Shown here: positions 1 through 4,872 of the stretch, one piece after another
Layout: each line of letters opens with the position of its first letter
Numbering within the stretch: the stretch's first letter is position 1
Assembly: GCA_002774555.1 (NCBI GenBank)
Contig: PEYC01000007.1
Coordinates: 1-7,277, forward strand
Direction: 5' to 3'
DNA from: Candidatus Nealsonbacteria bacterium CG08_land_8_20_14_0_20_36_22
Lineage (GTDB): Bacteria > Patescibacteriota > Minisyncoccia > Minisyncoccales > GWA2-38-27
Length of the DNA stretch: 7,277 nucleotides
The notes under the pieces: generated by a model
What the model saw: only the letters and a program-made list of their open reading frames with translations
What the model was told of the DNA's origin: nothing
Database searches by the model: none
Position numbers and translations under genes: made by a program

Positions 1-504
1 GGCATGTTATCTGAAGCTCCAATCTTTATTGATGATGCTGCCTCTTCTAATATTCTGCAAATGAGAGCAATGGCCAGGCGGCTACAGGCAGAATATGGTT
101 TAGGGTTAATTATTATTGACTATTTACAACTAATGGAGCCGAGAAATCCCGCAGCTAATTTAGTTCAACAGGTCTCTGAGATTTCTCGTTCTCTTAAGGG
201 GTTAGCCAGAGAGCTTAATGTGCCGGTTCTTGCTCTTTCTCAACTCTCCCGAGCCGTAGAACACCGAACTCCCCAAATCCCCAGGCTAGCTGATTTGCGT
301 GAATCGGGCTCGTTGGAACAAGATGCAGATGTGGTTTTATTTATTTATAGAGAGGATCGCTACAATTCTGACACTACCAAAAAAAACATTGCTGATATTA
401 TTATTGCCAAACACCGAAACGGCCCGGTAGGAAAGGTTGAATTATATTTTGACGATAAAAGGGTTTGCTTCAGAAACTTAGAGAAAGAAGAATACACTGA
501 ATAA
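1..504 (+). CDS. dnaB: Replicative DNA helicase DnaB, C-terminal part (5' truncated by window)
   Basis: This is the RecA-like motor half of DnaB, the hexameric helicase that unwinds DNA ahead of the replication fork using ATP. The frame is open from base 1, so the ATG at 4 is an internal Met; the N-terminal domain, linker and Walker A lie upstream of the window. Counting from that Met, the Walker B strand LIIIDYLQLM is at about residues 35-44, the sensor-like ALSQLSR at 77-83, the conserved block DLRESGSLEQDADVV at 97-111, and the arginine-finger region KHRNGPVG at 136-143. The order and spacing match DnaB rather than RadA or other RecA-fold ATPases. It ends in a short acidic tail at TAA 502-504. 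recR begins 8 nt later on the same strand, so the two are probably cotranscribed. No intein or frameshift is seen in the visible part. The assignment is firm; only the missing N-terminus is unknown. Confidence 0.96.
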   Translation, partial: GMLSEAPIFIDDAASSNILQMRAMARRLQAEYGLGLIIIDYLQLMEPRNPAANLVQQVSEISRSLKGLARELNVPVLALSQLSRAVEHRTPQIPRLADLRESGSLEQDADVVLFIYREDRYNSDTTKKNIADIIIAKHRNGPVGKVELYFDDKRVCFRNLEKEEYTE

Positions 505-512
505 TTTTCAAA

Positions 513-1127
513 ATGTTTCCACGTTCTATTCAAAAACTTATTGATTTATTTTCTAAATTTCCAACTGTGGGCCCAAGGACAGCGGCTCGTTTTGTTTTTT
601 ATTTAACAAAACTTCCGAAAGAGAAATTTGACGAGCTTTTGAATTCGCTGAAAGATTTAAGACAATCAATAAAAGTTTGCTCCTCTTGTTTTAATCCATT
701 CGACCCTTCGGAAAGCTTAGGGAAAGCAGAAGAAATTCTCTGCCCTATTTGCAGAAACAATTCTCGCGACAAAACTCTCTTTTGTATCGTTGAAAAAGAA
801 ACTGATTTGATTGCAATTGAGAAAACCAAAAAATACAAAGGACTTTATTTTATTTTAGGCGGTACAATCTCTGGTTTAAAAAAGAATGATAAAGAGAAGA
901 TAAGAATTGAAGAATTAAAACAAAGAGTTAGAAACGGCAATTTTCAAGAAGTTATTATTGCTACCAATCCTACTGTTGAAGGTGAGACCACGGCTTTATA
1001 TATAGAAAGAGAAATAAAACCATTTAATGTCAAAATCACCCGCCTCGGACAAGGGTTACCGGCAGGAGGAGAATTAGAATACGCCGATGAAGAAACCCTC
1101 TCTTCTGCCCTCGAAGGAAGAAAGTAA
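513..1127 (+). CDS. recR: Recombination mediator protein RecR
   Basis: RecR works with RecO (and RecF) to load RecA onto SSB-coated single-stranded DNA at gaps; it forms a ring clamp around DNA. The 204-aa length is close to that of E. coli RecR (about 200). Domains appear in the expected order: an N-terminal helix-hairpin-helix (FSKFPTVGPRTAARF, residues 13-27), a four-cysteine zinc site (C56, C59, C77, C80), a Toprim domain starting at LFCIVEKETDLIAIE (89-103) with the LGGTIS segment (115-120) and NPTVEGETTA (152-161), and the conserved C-terminal GLPAGGELEYADEETLSSAL (181-200). The ATG at 513 gives the canonical FPxSIQKLI start, and no upstream in-frame start would fit. No Shine-Dalgarno is visible, so reinitiation after dnaB (8-nt gap) is plausible. 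A hairpin terminator begins inside the stop codon region. Nothing is truncated. Confidence 0.97.
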   Translation: MFPRSIQKLIDLFSKFPTVGPRTAARFVFYLTKLPKEKFDELLNSLKDLRQSIKVCSSCFNPFDPSESLGKAEEILCPICRNNSRDKTLFCIVEKETDLIAIEKTKKYKGLYFILGGTISGLKKNDKEKIRIEELKQRVRNGNFQEVIIATNPTVEGETTALYIEREIKPFNVKITRLGQGLPAGGELEYADEETLSSALEGRK

Positions 1128-1155
1128 AAACGATTCCTGTGTGGAATCGTTTTTT
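1126..1155. terminator. Intrinsic terminator after recR, apparently bidirectional
   Basis: A perfect 12-bp inverted repeat (1126-1137 with 1143-1154) has a 5-nt loop TGTGT and a core of CGATTCC/GGAATCG. On the plus strand the stem runs into six T (1150-1155) and then GTTTT. On the minus strand the same stem ends in five T. It overlaps the last bases of the recR stop codon. It would end dnaB-recR transcription, and would also stop any leftward transcript started at the minus-strand promoter near 1368-1395. Confidence 0.88.
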
Positions 1156-1217
1156 GTTTTATTGGTAGTTAAAGAACAATTATTCTTTCTCCATGTTCCT
1201 TTCTTCATCTCGCGACG

Positions 1218-1247
1218 GGGAGAAACAGAGGGAGAAATAATAGTCGC
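1218..1247. repeat. Short direct repeats inside a GCGAC/GTCGC inverted repeat
   Basis: GGGAGAAA occurs twice 12 nt apart (1218-1225, 1230-1237), separated by CAGA. Both copies lie in the loop between GCGAC (1212-1216) and GTCGC (1243-1247). The block is purine-rich on the plus strand. No function is recognised. Confidence 0.4.
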
Positions 1248-1258
1248 TTCTCTAATAT

Positions 1259-1296
1259 ATTACATATTACATCTGACCCCTTTTAAAGATGTAATA
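1259..1296. repeat. Inverted repeat with GGGGTCAGA core, preceded by tandem ATTACAT
   Basis: TATTACATCT (1265-1274) is repeated inverted as AGATGTAATA (1287-1296), a perfect 10-bp stem around a 12-nt loop. The loop plus stem edge reads TCTGACCCCTTTT on the plus strand, that is AAAAGGGGTCAGA on the minus strand. Just upstream, ATTACAT occurs twice in tandem (1259-1265, 1266-1272). From memory, AAAGGGGTCAGA-type motifs flank REP-associated tyrosine transposases in many bacteria; no such transposase is in this window. It may be a solitary REP-like element or a stem within the candidate RNA. Confidence 0.5.
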
Positions 1297-1367
1297 CGCC
1301 GCATAAGCGGAAATTTCAAAAATTCTAATAATTATTAAAAAAACTATAATTTCCACTTTATACCAGT

Positions 1368-1395
1368 ATTATAGCAAACCCACAGAACTTGTCAA
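1368..1395 (-). promoter_or_regulatory. Consensus sigma-70-type promoter, minus strand
   Basis: Reading the minus strand, a perfect -35 TTGACA (1395-1390) is followed by a 16-nt spacer and a perfect -10 TATAAT (1373-1368). A second TTGACA lies exactly 10 nt upstream (1405-1400), about one helical turn away. Transcription would start near 1361 and run left toward recR, away from the Cas2-like gene. No protein gene follows in that direction before the terminator, which is the main argument for a small RNA. Confidence 0.65.
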
Positions 1396-1449
1396 TGCTT
1401 GTCAATAGTTTGACTCTTAAAAGCGACGGTCGCTTGTTTTGTGAGTCAA
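1388..1449. promoter_or_regulatory. Nested direct and inverted repeats between divergent promoters (candidate operator)
   Basis: CTTGTCAAT occurs twice with a 10-nt period (1388-1396, 1398-1406). The second GTCAA (1401-1405) forms an inverted repeat with TTGAC (1410-1414) across 4 nt. TTGACTC (1410-1416) is matched inverted by GAGTCAA (1443-1449), and midway between them is the palindrome AGCGAC-G-GTCGCT (1422-1434). The block lies between the leftward promoter and the -10 of the Cas2-like gene, as an operator would. The downstream gene encodes a winged-helix protein, so autoregulation is possible, but that is inference. Confidence 0.4.
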
Positions 1450-1465
1450 TTTGTGATAATATAAT
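1434..1465 (+). promoter_or_regulatory. Probable extended -10 promoter of the Cas2/PaaX-like gene
   Basis: TGTGATAAT (1452-1460) is an extended -10 (TGn plus GATAAT), overlapping a second candidate TATAAT at 1460-1465. The -35 is weak (TTGTTT at 1434-1439, 15-nt spacer), which an extended -10 can tolerate. The predicted start near 1467 leaves only about 11 nt before the ATG at 1478 and no Shine-Dalgarno, so the mRNA would be nearly leaderless. Confidence 0.5.
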
Positions 1466-1477
1466 CTAATAACTAAA

Positions 1478-2056
1478 ATGGCTAATAAATATAGAGAAAC
1501 AACTAAAGACGTTCTTCTTTGTCTTTTTGTAGCTGGAGCAATTATGGTTGCAGCCACTTCTCCTTATTTTCTAATAAATATAGCACGGCAAATTAAAAGA
1601 AACAAAAAATATATTAAAAAAGAGATTAAAAGAAAACTTGACGAGAGAAAAATCGCTAAGGCGCTGGAGCGGCTTAAAAGAAATAAGCTTATAATTTTAG
1701 GTGAGGAAAATGGGAACTTTAAAGTAGAACTTACAAAGAAAGGAAAAAGAGTAGTAAAAAAAATTCAACTTGATGATATGAAACCTAAGAAACCAACGGT
1801 TTGGGATAAAAAATGGAGAATAGTAATTTTTGATATTCCAGATAAAAAAAGAAGGGCTAGAGATGCTTTAAGAGAAAAACTTCAAAAAATGCATTTTTAT
1901 CCCCTTCAAAAAAGTGTCTGGGTCCATCCTTATCCTTGCGAAAAAGAAATTCAATTCTTATGCGAATTTTTTGAGATTACCCCTTATGTAAATATTATTG
2001 TAGCAGATAATATTTATGATGATATTAAGCTAAGAAAATATTTTAATTTGCTTTGA
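1478..2056 (+). CDS. Winged-helix protein with C-terminal Cas2-like (PaaX-type) domain and hydrophobic N-terminus
   Basis: The 192 residues show three parts. Residues 11-35 are hydrophobic (LLCLFVAGAIMVAATSPYFL) and could be a membrane helix. Residues 45-98 are very basic and helical, ending in a strand-turn-strand (LIILGEENGNFKVELTKKGK), which suits a winged helix-turn-helix. Residues 111-190 begin WRIVIFDIPDKKRRARDALR and continue to QKSVWVHPYPC, the ferredoxin-like fold of Cas2 and the PaaX C-terminus. The Asp in FDIPD (119) matches the position of the Cas2 catalytic Asp. PaaX regulates phenylacetate catabolism, but no such genes are here, and no cas1 or CRISPR repeats lie nearby, so neither role should be assumed. 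Proteins of this type are common in CPR genomes and often annotated Cas2 or PaaX-like. It is monocistronic, with its own promoter and palindromes upstream and a terminator downstream. Nucleic-acid binding is likely; the target is unknown. Confidence 0.8.
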   Translation: MANKYRETTKDVLLCLFVAGAIMVAATSPYFLINIARQIKRNKKYIKKEIKRKLDERKIAKALERLKRNKLIILGEENGNFKVELTKKGKRVVKKIQLDDMKPKKPTVWDKKWRIVIFDIPDKKRRARDALREKLQKMHFYPLQKSVWVHPYPCEKEIQFLCEFFEITPYVNIIVADNIYDDIKLRKYFNLL

Positions 2057-2142
2057 ACTTTAAACTGACTCTCATCGCAGGCGACCGTATTTATTAGAAG
2101 TCGATAGAAAATCAAATTAGCACATCAGAACAGCGAACAAAT

Positions 2143-2175
2143 AAAAAACCCTGGGTGTAAAACCAAGGGCTTTTT
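2143..2175. terminator. Bidirectional terminator between convergent genes
   Basis: CCCTGGGT (2149-2156) pairs with ACCAAGGG (2162-2169) around a 5-nt loop with one G-A mismatch. It is flanked by six A (2143-2148) and, after one C, five T (2171-2175). On the minus strand the stem is followed directly by TTTTTTATTTG, so it best serves the rplU-side operon; on the plus strand it can end the Cas2-like gene. A weaker element follows at 2181-2198 (CTCT/AGAG, then TTTTTT). Confidence 0.8.
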
Positions 2176-2231
2176 CTGGTCTCTTTAAGAGGTTTTTTAT
2201 TTTGCATGGATTCCTTAGCTATGCTTTATGC

Positions 2232-2438
2232 TCATAGTTTTGGATCGTGTATTTCTCTTAAAGTAGCGTTCCCACAGGTGGGACACTTCTTGTCAGTTAG
2301 TCCCTGGCCTTTAGGAATTTTCATGCGTGGCATGTCACGACCGCAATTTGTACACTGAGCATGTAGGTAGTAAGTATCCTTCTTTTCTGCCGCGGCCTTT
2401 TCCAAGGTGAATTTAGTTTGTCTTTTTCCTTTTGCCAT
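2232..2438 (-). CDS. Small four-cysteine zinc-ribbon protein, unknown function
   Basis: This is a 68-aa basic protein. Two CxxC knuckles, C29-TN-C32 followed by Gly and C52-PT-C55 followed by Gly, are 19 residues apart, the pattern of a zinc ribbon. The N-terminus (MAKGKRQTKFTLEKAAAEKK) is lysine-rich and resembles tails of small ribosomal or RNA-binding proteins. It is the last gene of the minus-strand line, 71 nt after the rplU stop and before a strong terminator. In most bacteria rpmA (L27) follows rplU; this protein has none of the L27 signature (no AHKKGGGS-type start) and cannot be called L27. It has the clearest Shine-Dalgarno in the window (AAAGGAG, 2452-2446), which fixes the ATG at 2438 and argues for good expression. 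A ribosome-associated role is inferred from position, charge and size. I do not recognise the family by name. Confidence 0.8.
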   Translation of the reverse strand: MAKGKRQTKFTLEKAAAEKKDTYYLHAQCTNCGRDMPRMKIPKGQGLTDKKCPTCGNATLREIHDPKL

Positions 2439-2445
2439 TTTACAT

Positions 2446-2452
2446 CTCCTTT
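2446..2452 (-). promoter_or_regulatory. Shine-Dalgarno of the zinc-ribbon gene
   Basis: On the minus strand AAAGGAG lies 7 nt before the ATG (2438-2436). It is the only strong ribosome binding site upstream of any complete gene here; the other starts have no recognisable one. Confidence 0.8.
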
Positions 2453-2509
2453 CTTTTCCATTTTCAATTTTTAAGTTTCTGTTATTCCGCAGGAAATATT
2501 ACTGTGGCG

Positions 2510-2824
2510 TTATTCGGTTTCTATTTTGGTAATTTCAATCTCGGTGAAAAGCTGACGATGGCCAGCTTTCTTTTTGTAGCGGGTTTTAGGTTTGTATTTG
2601 AAAACGATTACTTTTTTAGATTTACCTTGTCTTAAAATTTTTCCAACAACCTTAGCCCCGTTTACCAGTGGGGTGCCAATTTCAATTTTTCTATTTTTTT
2701 CCACTAATAAAACTTGGTCAAAGATTATTTCTTTGTCCCCTTCTTTTTCGATTTTTTCAATTTTTATTTTATCACCGGGCTTAACAAGATATTGTTTGCC
2801 TCCGGTCTTAATGACAGCTAACAT
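2510..2824 (-). CDS. rplU: 50S ribosomal protein L21
   Basis: L21 binds 23S rRNA in the large subunit. At 104 aa it matches the usual length (E. coli about 103). The hallmark N-terminus MLAVIKTGGKQYLVKPGDKI (1-20), the central VLLVEKNRKIEIGTPLV (38-54) and the rRNA-binding motif KYKPKTRYKKKAGHRQ (76-91) followed by T-x-I-x-I (94-98) are all present. The ATG at 2824 fits the conserved start exactly. No Shine-Dalgarno is seen: the 27 nt before it are an A/T-only-like repeat shared with the tail of rmuC. The gene is in line with rmuC upstream and the zinc-ribbon gene downstream; rpmA is not in the window. No separate promoter is convincing, although one could hide in the end of rmuC. Confidence 0.97.
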   Translation of the reverse strand: MLAVIKTGGKQYLVKPGDKIKIEKIEKEGDKEIIFDQVLLVEKNRKIEIGTPLVNGAKVVGKILRQGKSKKVIVFKYKPKTRYKKKAGHRQLFTEIEITKIETE

Positions 2825-2827
2825 ATA

Positions 2828-2866
2828 ATTAAAATTTTCAATTTCTAATTTTTAATTTTCAATTAA
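2828..2866. repeat. Degenerate AATTGAAAATT repeat spanning the rmuC end and rplU leader
   Basis: On the minus strand the tract repeats AATTGAAAATT and AAAAATTAGAAATT variants from 2866 to 2828. Its first part encodes the last RmuC residues (LIEN-stop), and the rest is the whole spacer before rplU. A shorter relative is at 2457-2475, before the zinc-ribbon gene. It is close in composition to the cleaner heptanucleotide tract at 4879-4911. Confidence 0.55.
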
Positions 2867-3883
2867 AGGTGGTTCAACCTCTTTGATGTTTATTTTTTGC
2901 TTACCGCCGGCAATTTTTACCACATCTTTATCAACTTTAGTAAATTCTTTACTGGCTTTATTATAGGCGCTTACCGTCGTTCCTAAATGATTGCCCAATT
3001 TCTTCATATATTCACCGTAAGTCCATAAATGTCTGCTTAGCCGCTCAACTTCTTTAATGATTTCTTTTGCTTGTTCAGAAATTTTTTGGTTCCTTAATCC
3101 CTGTAAAACCGTCTGCAAATAAGCCAGAAAAGAAGTGGGGGAAACAACTATTACCTTTTTTTTGCCGGCATAGTAAATCAAACTGTTTGTCTCGTCAGTA
3201 ACTGCTCCCACTTTGTTAATAAGCAAATCATAGTAAACAGCTTCAGAAGGAATAAACATAAAGGCAAAGTCCATTGTATTCTCCTCTGGTTTTACATACT
3301 TTGCCGTTTCTTCAATTCGGTTTTTAAGGTCAGTGATAAAAGCTGACTCATATCTTTTCTTTTCTTCAAGGTCGGCCGCCTCTATTATCCGATTATAATT
3401 TTCTAAACTAAATTTTGAATCAATTGGAACAATCCTCTTATCAATAAAGACAACTGCATCAACTATGGTCCCGTCTTTAAATGAATATTGCATTTGATAG
3501 GTGCCGGGCGGTAAAACATTTTTCAAAACCGTTTCCAAATAATATTCTCCCAATATTCCTCTTTGTTTCGGATTTTTTAAAATATCCTGAAGATTCTGAA
3601 GCTGGTCAGCAAAACTTACAACTTGCTTGTTGGTCTCGTCAAGCCGGGTTAGTTTCTCGGTGACATTTTGAATGAGCTTAGTGCTCTGACCAAATTGGGT
3701 TTGAATCGCCCTGGTTGATTCAGATAATTTATTGTCCAAAACCTGGCTGATATGATTTAATTGCTGCTGAAGCATTATCAGCGCTTCTGGCTGTTTCTCT
3801 GGTTTTCTCTTAGCTAATAAAAAAATTGCTCCTACTAATCCAACAACCAGTAATATTAAAAAACCAATTATCACCTGCTCCAT
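2852..3883 (-). CDS. rmuC: RmuC-family DNA recombination protein, membrane-anchored
   Basis: RmuC proteins belong to the PD-(D/E)XK nuclease-like group; in E. coli loss of rmuC raises inversion at short inverted repeats. The product is 343 aa, shorter than the E. coli protein (about 475) but typical of the shorter forms. Residues 4-24 are a single N-terminal membrane helix, followed by KRK. Residues 35-105 are rich in Q, L, N and K in a coiled-coil pattern. The core starts at QRGILGEYYLETVL (107-120) and continues with DGTIVDAVVFIDKRIVPIDSKFSLENY (137-163), which holds the conserved acidic and PIDSKF residues, then FMFIPSEAVY (208-217) and VIVVSPTSFLAYL further on. The ATG at 3883 precedes the membrane helix and lies 31 nt after the antiporter stop, without a Shine-Dalgarno. 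The C-terminal residues come from an AT-rich repeat. The family is firm; the cellular role here is inferred. Confidence 0.93.
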   Translation of the reverse strand: MEQVIIGFLILLVVGLVGAIFLLAKRKPEKQPEALIMLQQQLNHISQVLDNKLSESTRAIQTQFGQSTKLIQNVTEKLTRLDETNKQVVSFADQLQNLQDILKNPKQRGILGEYYLETVLKNVLPPGTYQMQYSFKDGTIVDAVVFIDKRIVPIDSKFSLENYNRIIEAADLEEKKRYESAFITDLKNRIEETAKYVKPEENTMDFAFMFIPSEAVYYDLLINKVGAVTDETNSLIYYAGKKKVIVVSPTSFLAYLQTVLQGLRNQKISEQAKEIIKEVERLSRHLWTYGEYMKKLGNHLGTTVSAYNKASKEFTKVDKDVVKIAGGKQKINIKEVEPPLIEN

Positions 3884-3914
3884 TAAATTTATCTTATAAT
3901 ATTACCAAAAAAAA

Positions 3915-4871
3915 TCAACCCCGGAAAAATATTTCGGTAGATAAGAAAAGGAGATAAATTGCAATTAAAATGATTGCTTCTTTTTTGGTGATTTTTTTGC
4001 CAGTTCTAACAATTATTAAGAAGAATATTGCTGAAATTATAAGGAAGATTCTGGCAATAACAAAAGGAGAAAAATCACGAATTTGAATAGGACAAATTAA
4101 AGCAACTATTCCTAAAACTAGGGTAGCGGTAATTACTACTCCACCCATTAAGTCTCCTAAAACTAACCAATCCTGACCCTTTCTTGCGGCCTGGATAGAA
4201 AAGAAACCTTCTGGTAAAGAATTTCCCAATCCAACCAATAAAATACCAATTAAACCGATTGGTAAGTTTAAATAACTTGCGAAAAAAGTTGCCGACTTAA
4301 CGATACCTTGAGCGGCTAAAAGAAGAAAAATAATTGAAATTAAAAATTTTATTAAATTTTTAAAGAAAAATTTAGAATTCATCGGCTCTACAATTCCATT
4401 GTAAACTTTTGTAAATCTTTCTCTTTTTGAAAAAAGCCAACTTATATAGGCAAAAAATGCTAAGAAAAGCAAAAGACCGTCTGTCCTTGAAAGAACTCCA
4501 TCGGAAATTAAAATCAAAGGTAAAACAGCAATACCAATCGTAAAAATTGAACTTCCTTGAACGGTTCGACTTGGGACGGATAATCCCATTTTTGAAATCA
4601 AAGCAGCTATTCCAACCACTAAAGAAAGGTCAACAATGTTACCCCCAACAACATCACCAAAAGAAAGCTCTGGAATTTTATTTAGAGCAGAAATAATCCC
4701 GACAAAAAAGTTCGGCACCGATACTCCAAACGCCATAAGAAAGAAAGCAACAACAAATTCTTTCCAACCTAAAAATTTGGCAATTCTTGATAAAGCATCA
4801 ACTAACCACCTACTGGAAAAAGCAAGAAAGAAACATGAAATTAAGAAGATAAAAATATATAACCAGAACAT
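3915..4871 (-). CDS. CaCA-family cation antiporter (Na+/Ca2+ exchanger-like) with atypical ligand residues
   Basis: This is a membrane antiporter of the Ca2+/cation superfamily: 318 aa, about ten hydrophobic segments, and two inverted alpha-repeats. The alpha-1 repeat has GVSVPNFFVGI (49-59) and GDVVGGNIVD (72-81). The alpha-2 repeat has GNSLPEGFFS (216-225) and GDLMGGVVIT (239-248). The archaeal exchanger NCX_Mj has TSLPE and GNxxGSNxxN/D motifs; here its E54 matches N54, N81 matches D81, S77 matches G77, E213 matches E221 and D240 matches T248, so the set of charged ligands is changed and the ion may not be Ca2+. I chose the ATG at 4871, not the upstream ATG at 4937: the extra 22 residues (with KIQNSKFKIQN) come from the heptanucleotide repeat and overlap the ATPase end. 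The chosen start is 1 nt after the ATPase stop (TAA-T-ATG), implying translational coupling. Family assignment is good; substrate is uncertain. Confidence 0.88.
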   Translation of the reverse strand: MFWLYIFIFLISCFFLAFSSRWLVDALSRIAKFLGWKEFVVAFFLMAFGVSVPNFFVGIISALNKIPELSFGDVVGGNIVDLSLVVGIAALISKMGLSVPSRTVQGSSIFTIGIAVLPLILISDGVLSRTDGLLLFLAFFAYISWLFSKRERFTKVYNGIVEPMNSKFFFKNLIKFLISIIFLLLAAQGIVKSATFFASYLNLPIGLIGILLVGLGNSLPEGFFSIQAARKGQDWLVLGDLMGGVVITATLVLGIVALICPIQIRDFSPFVIARIFLIISAIFFLIIVRTGKKITKKEAIILIAIYLLFLSTEIFFRG

Positions 4872-4872
4872 A

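Larger units (their letters stand above)
1126..1361 (-). ncRNA. Candidate structured non-coding RNA (promoter and terminator bounded)
   Basis: The stretch between recR and the next gene has no convincing protein gene. Read on the minus strand it starts about 7 nt after a consensus promoter (-10 at 1373-1368) and ends at the hairpin-plus-T terminator at 1155-1126, giving a predicted RNA of about 235 nt. Within it are possible stems: 1348-1354 with 1309-1315 (GGAAATT/AATTTCC), 1307-1310 with 1299-1302 (CCGC/GCGG, four-base loop), 1287-1296 with 1265-1274 (10 bp), 1243-1247 with 1212-1216 (GCGAC/GTCGC around a 26-nt purine/pyrimidine-biased loop), and 1183-1188 with 1171-1176. The first two share bases 1309-1310, so they compete. 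The only minus-strand ATG frames fully inside are very short (14 and 4 codons). I do not recognise it as tmRNA, RNase P, SRP or 6S RNA. It could instead be a degenerate mobile repeat. Promoter, structure and terminator are seen; that it is an RNA gene is inference. Confidence 0.35.

Noticed and set aside
1126..1215. Minus-strand frame starting MKKGTWRKNNCS near 1206
   Set aside because: It reads through the terminator stem into the antisense of recR and has no ribosome binding site; nothing suggests a real product.
1087..1338. 83-codon plus-strand ORF overlapping the recR end and the intergenic stretch
   Set aside because: It runs out of frame through the recR C-terminus and through a terminator hairpin, has no ribosome binding site, and its product has no recognisable domain or composition of a real protein.
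1478..2056. CRISPR-Cas locus suggested by the Cas2-like domain
   Set aside because: No repeat-spacer array and no cas1 or effector gene in the window; the domain is part of a larger winged-helix protein.
2057..2142. Possible small gene or RNA after the Cas2-like gene
   Set aside because: No ORF of note, no strong inverted repeat and no promoter seen; it appears to be a plain 3' spacer leading into the terminator.
2232..2438. Ribosomal protein L27 by position after L21
   Set aside because: Sequence has a four-cysteine zinc ribbon and no L27 motif; position alone does not support the name.
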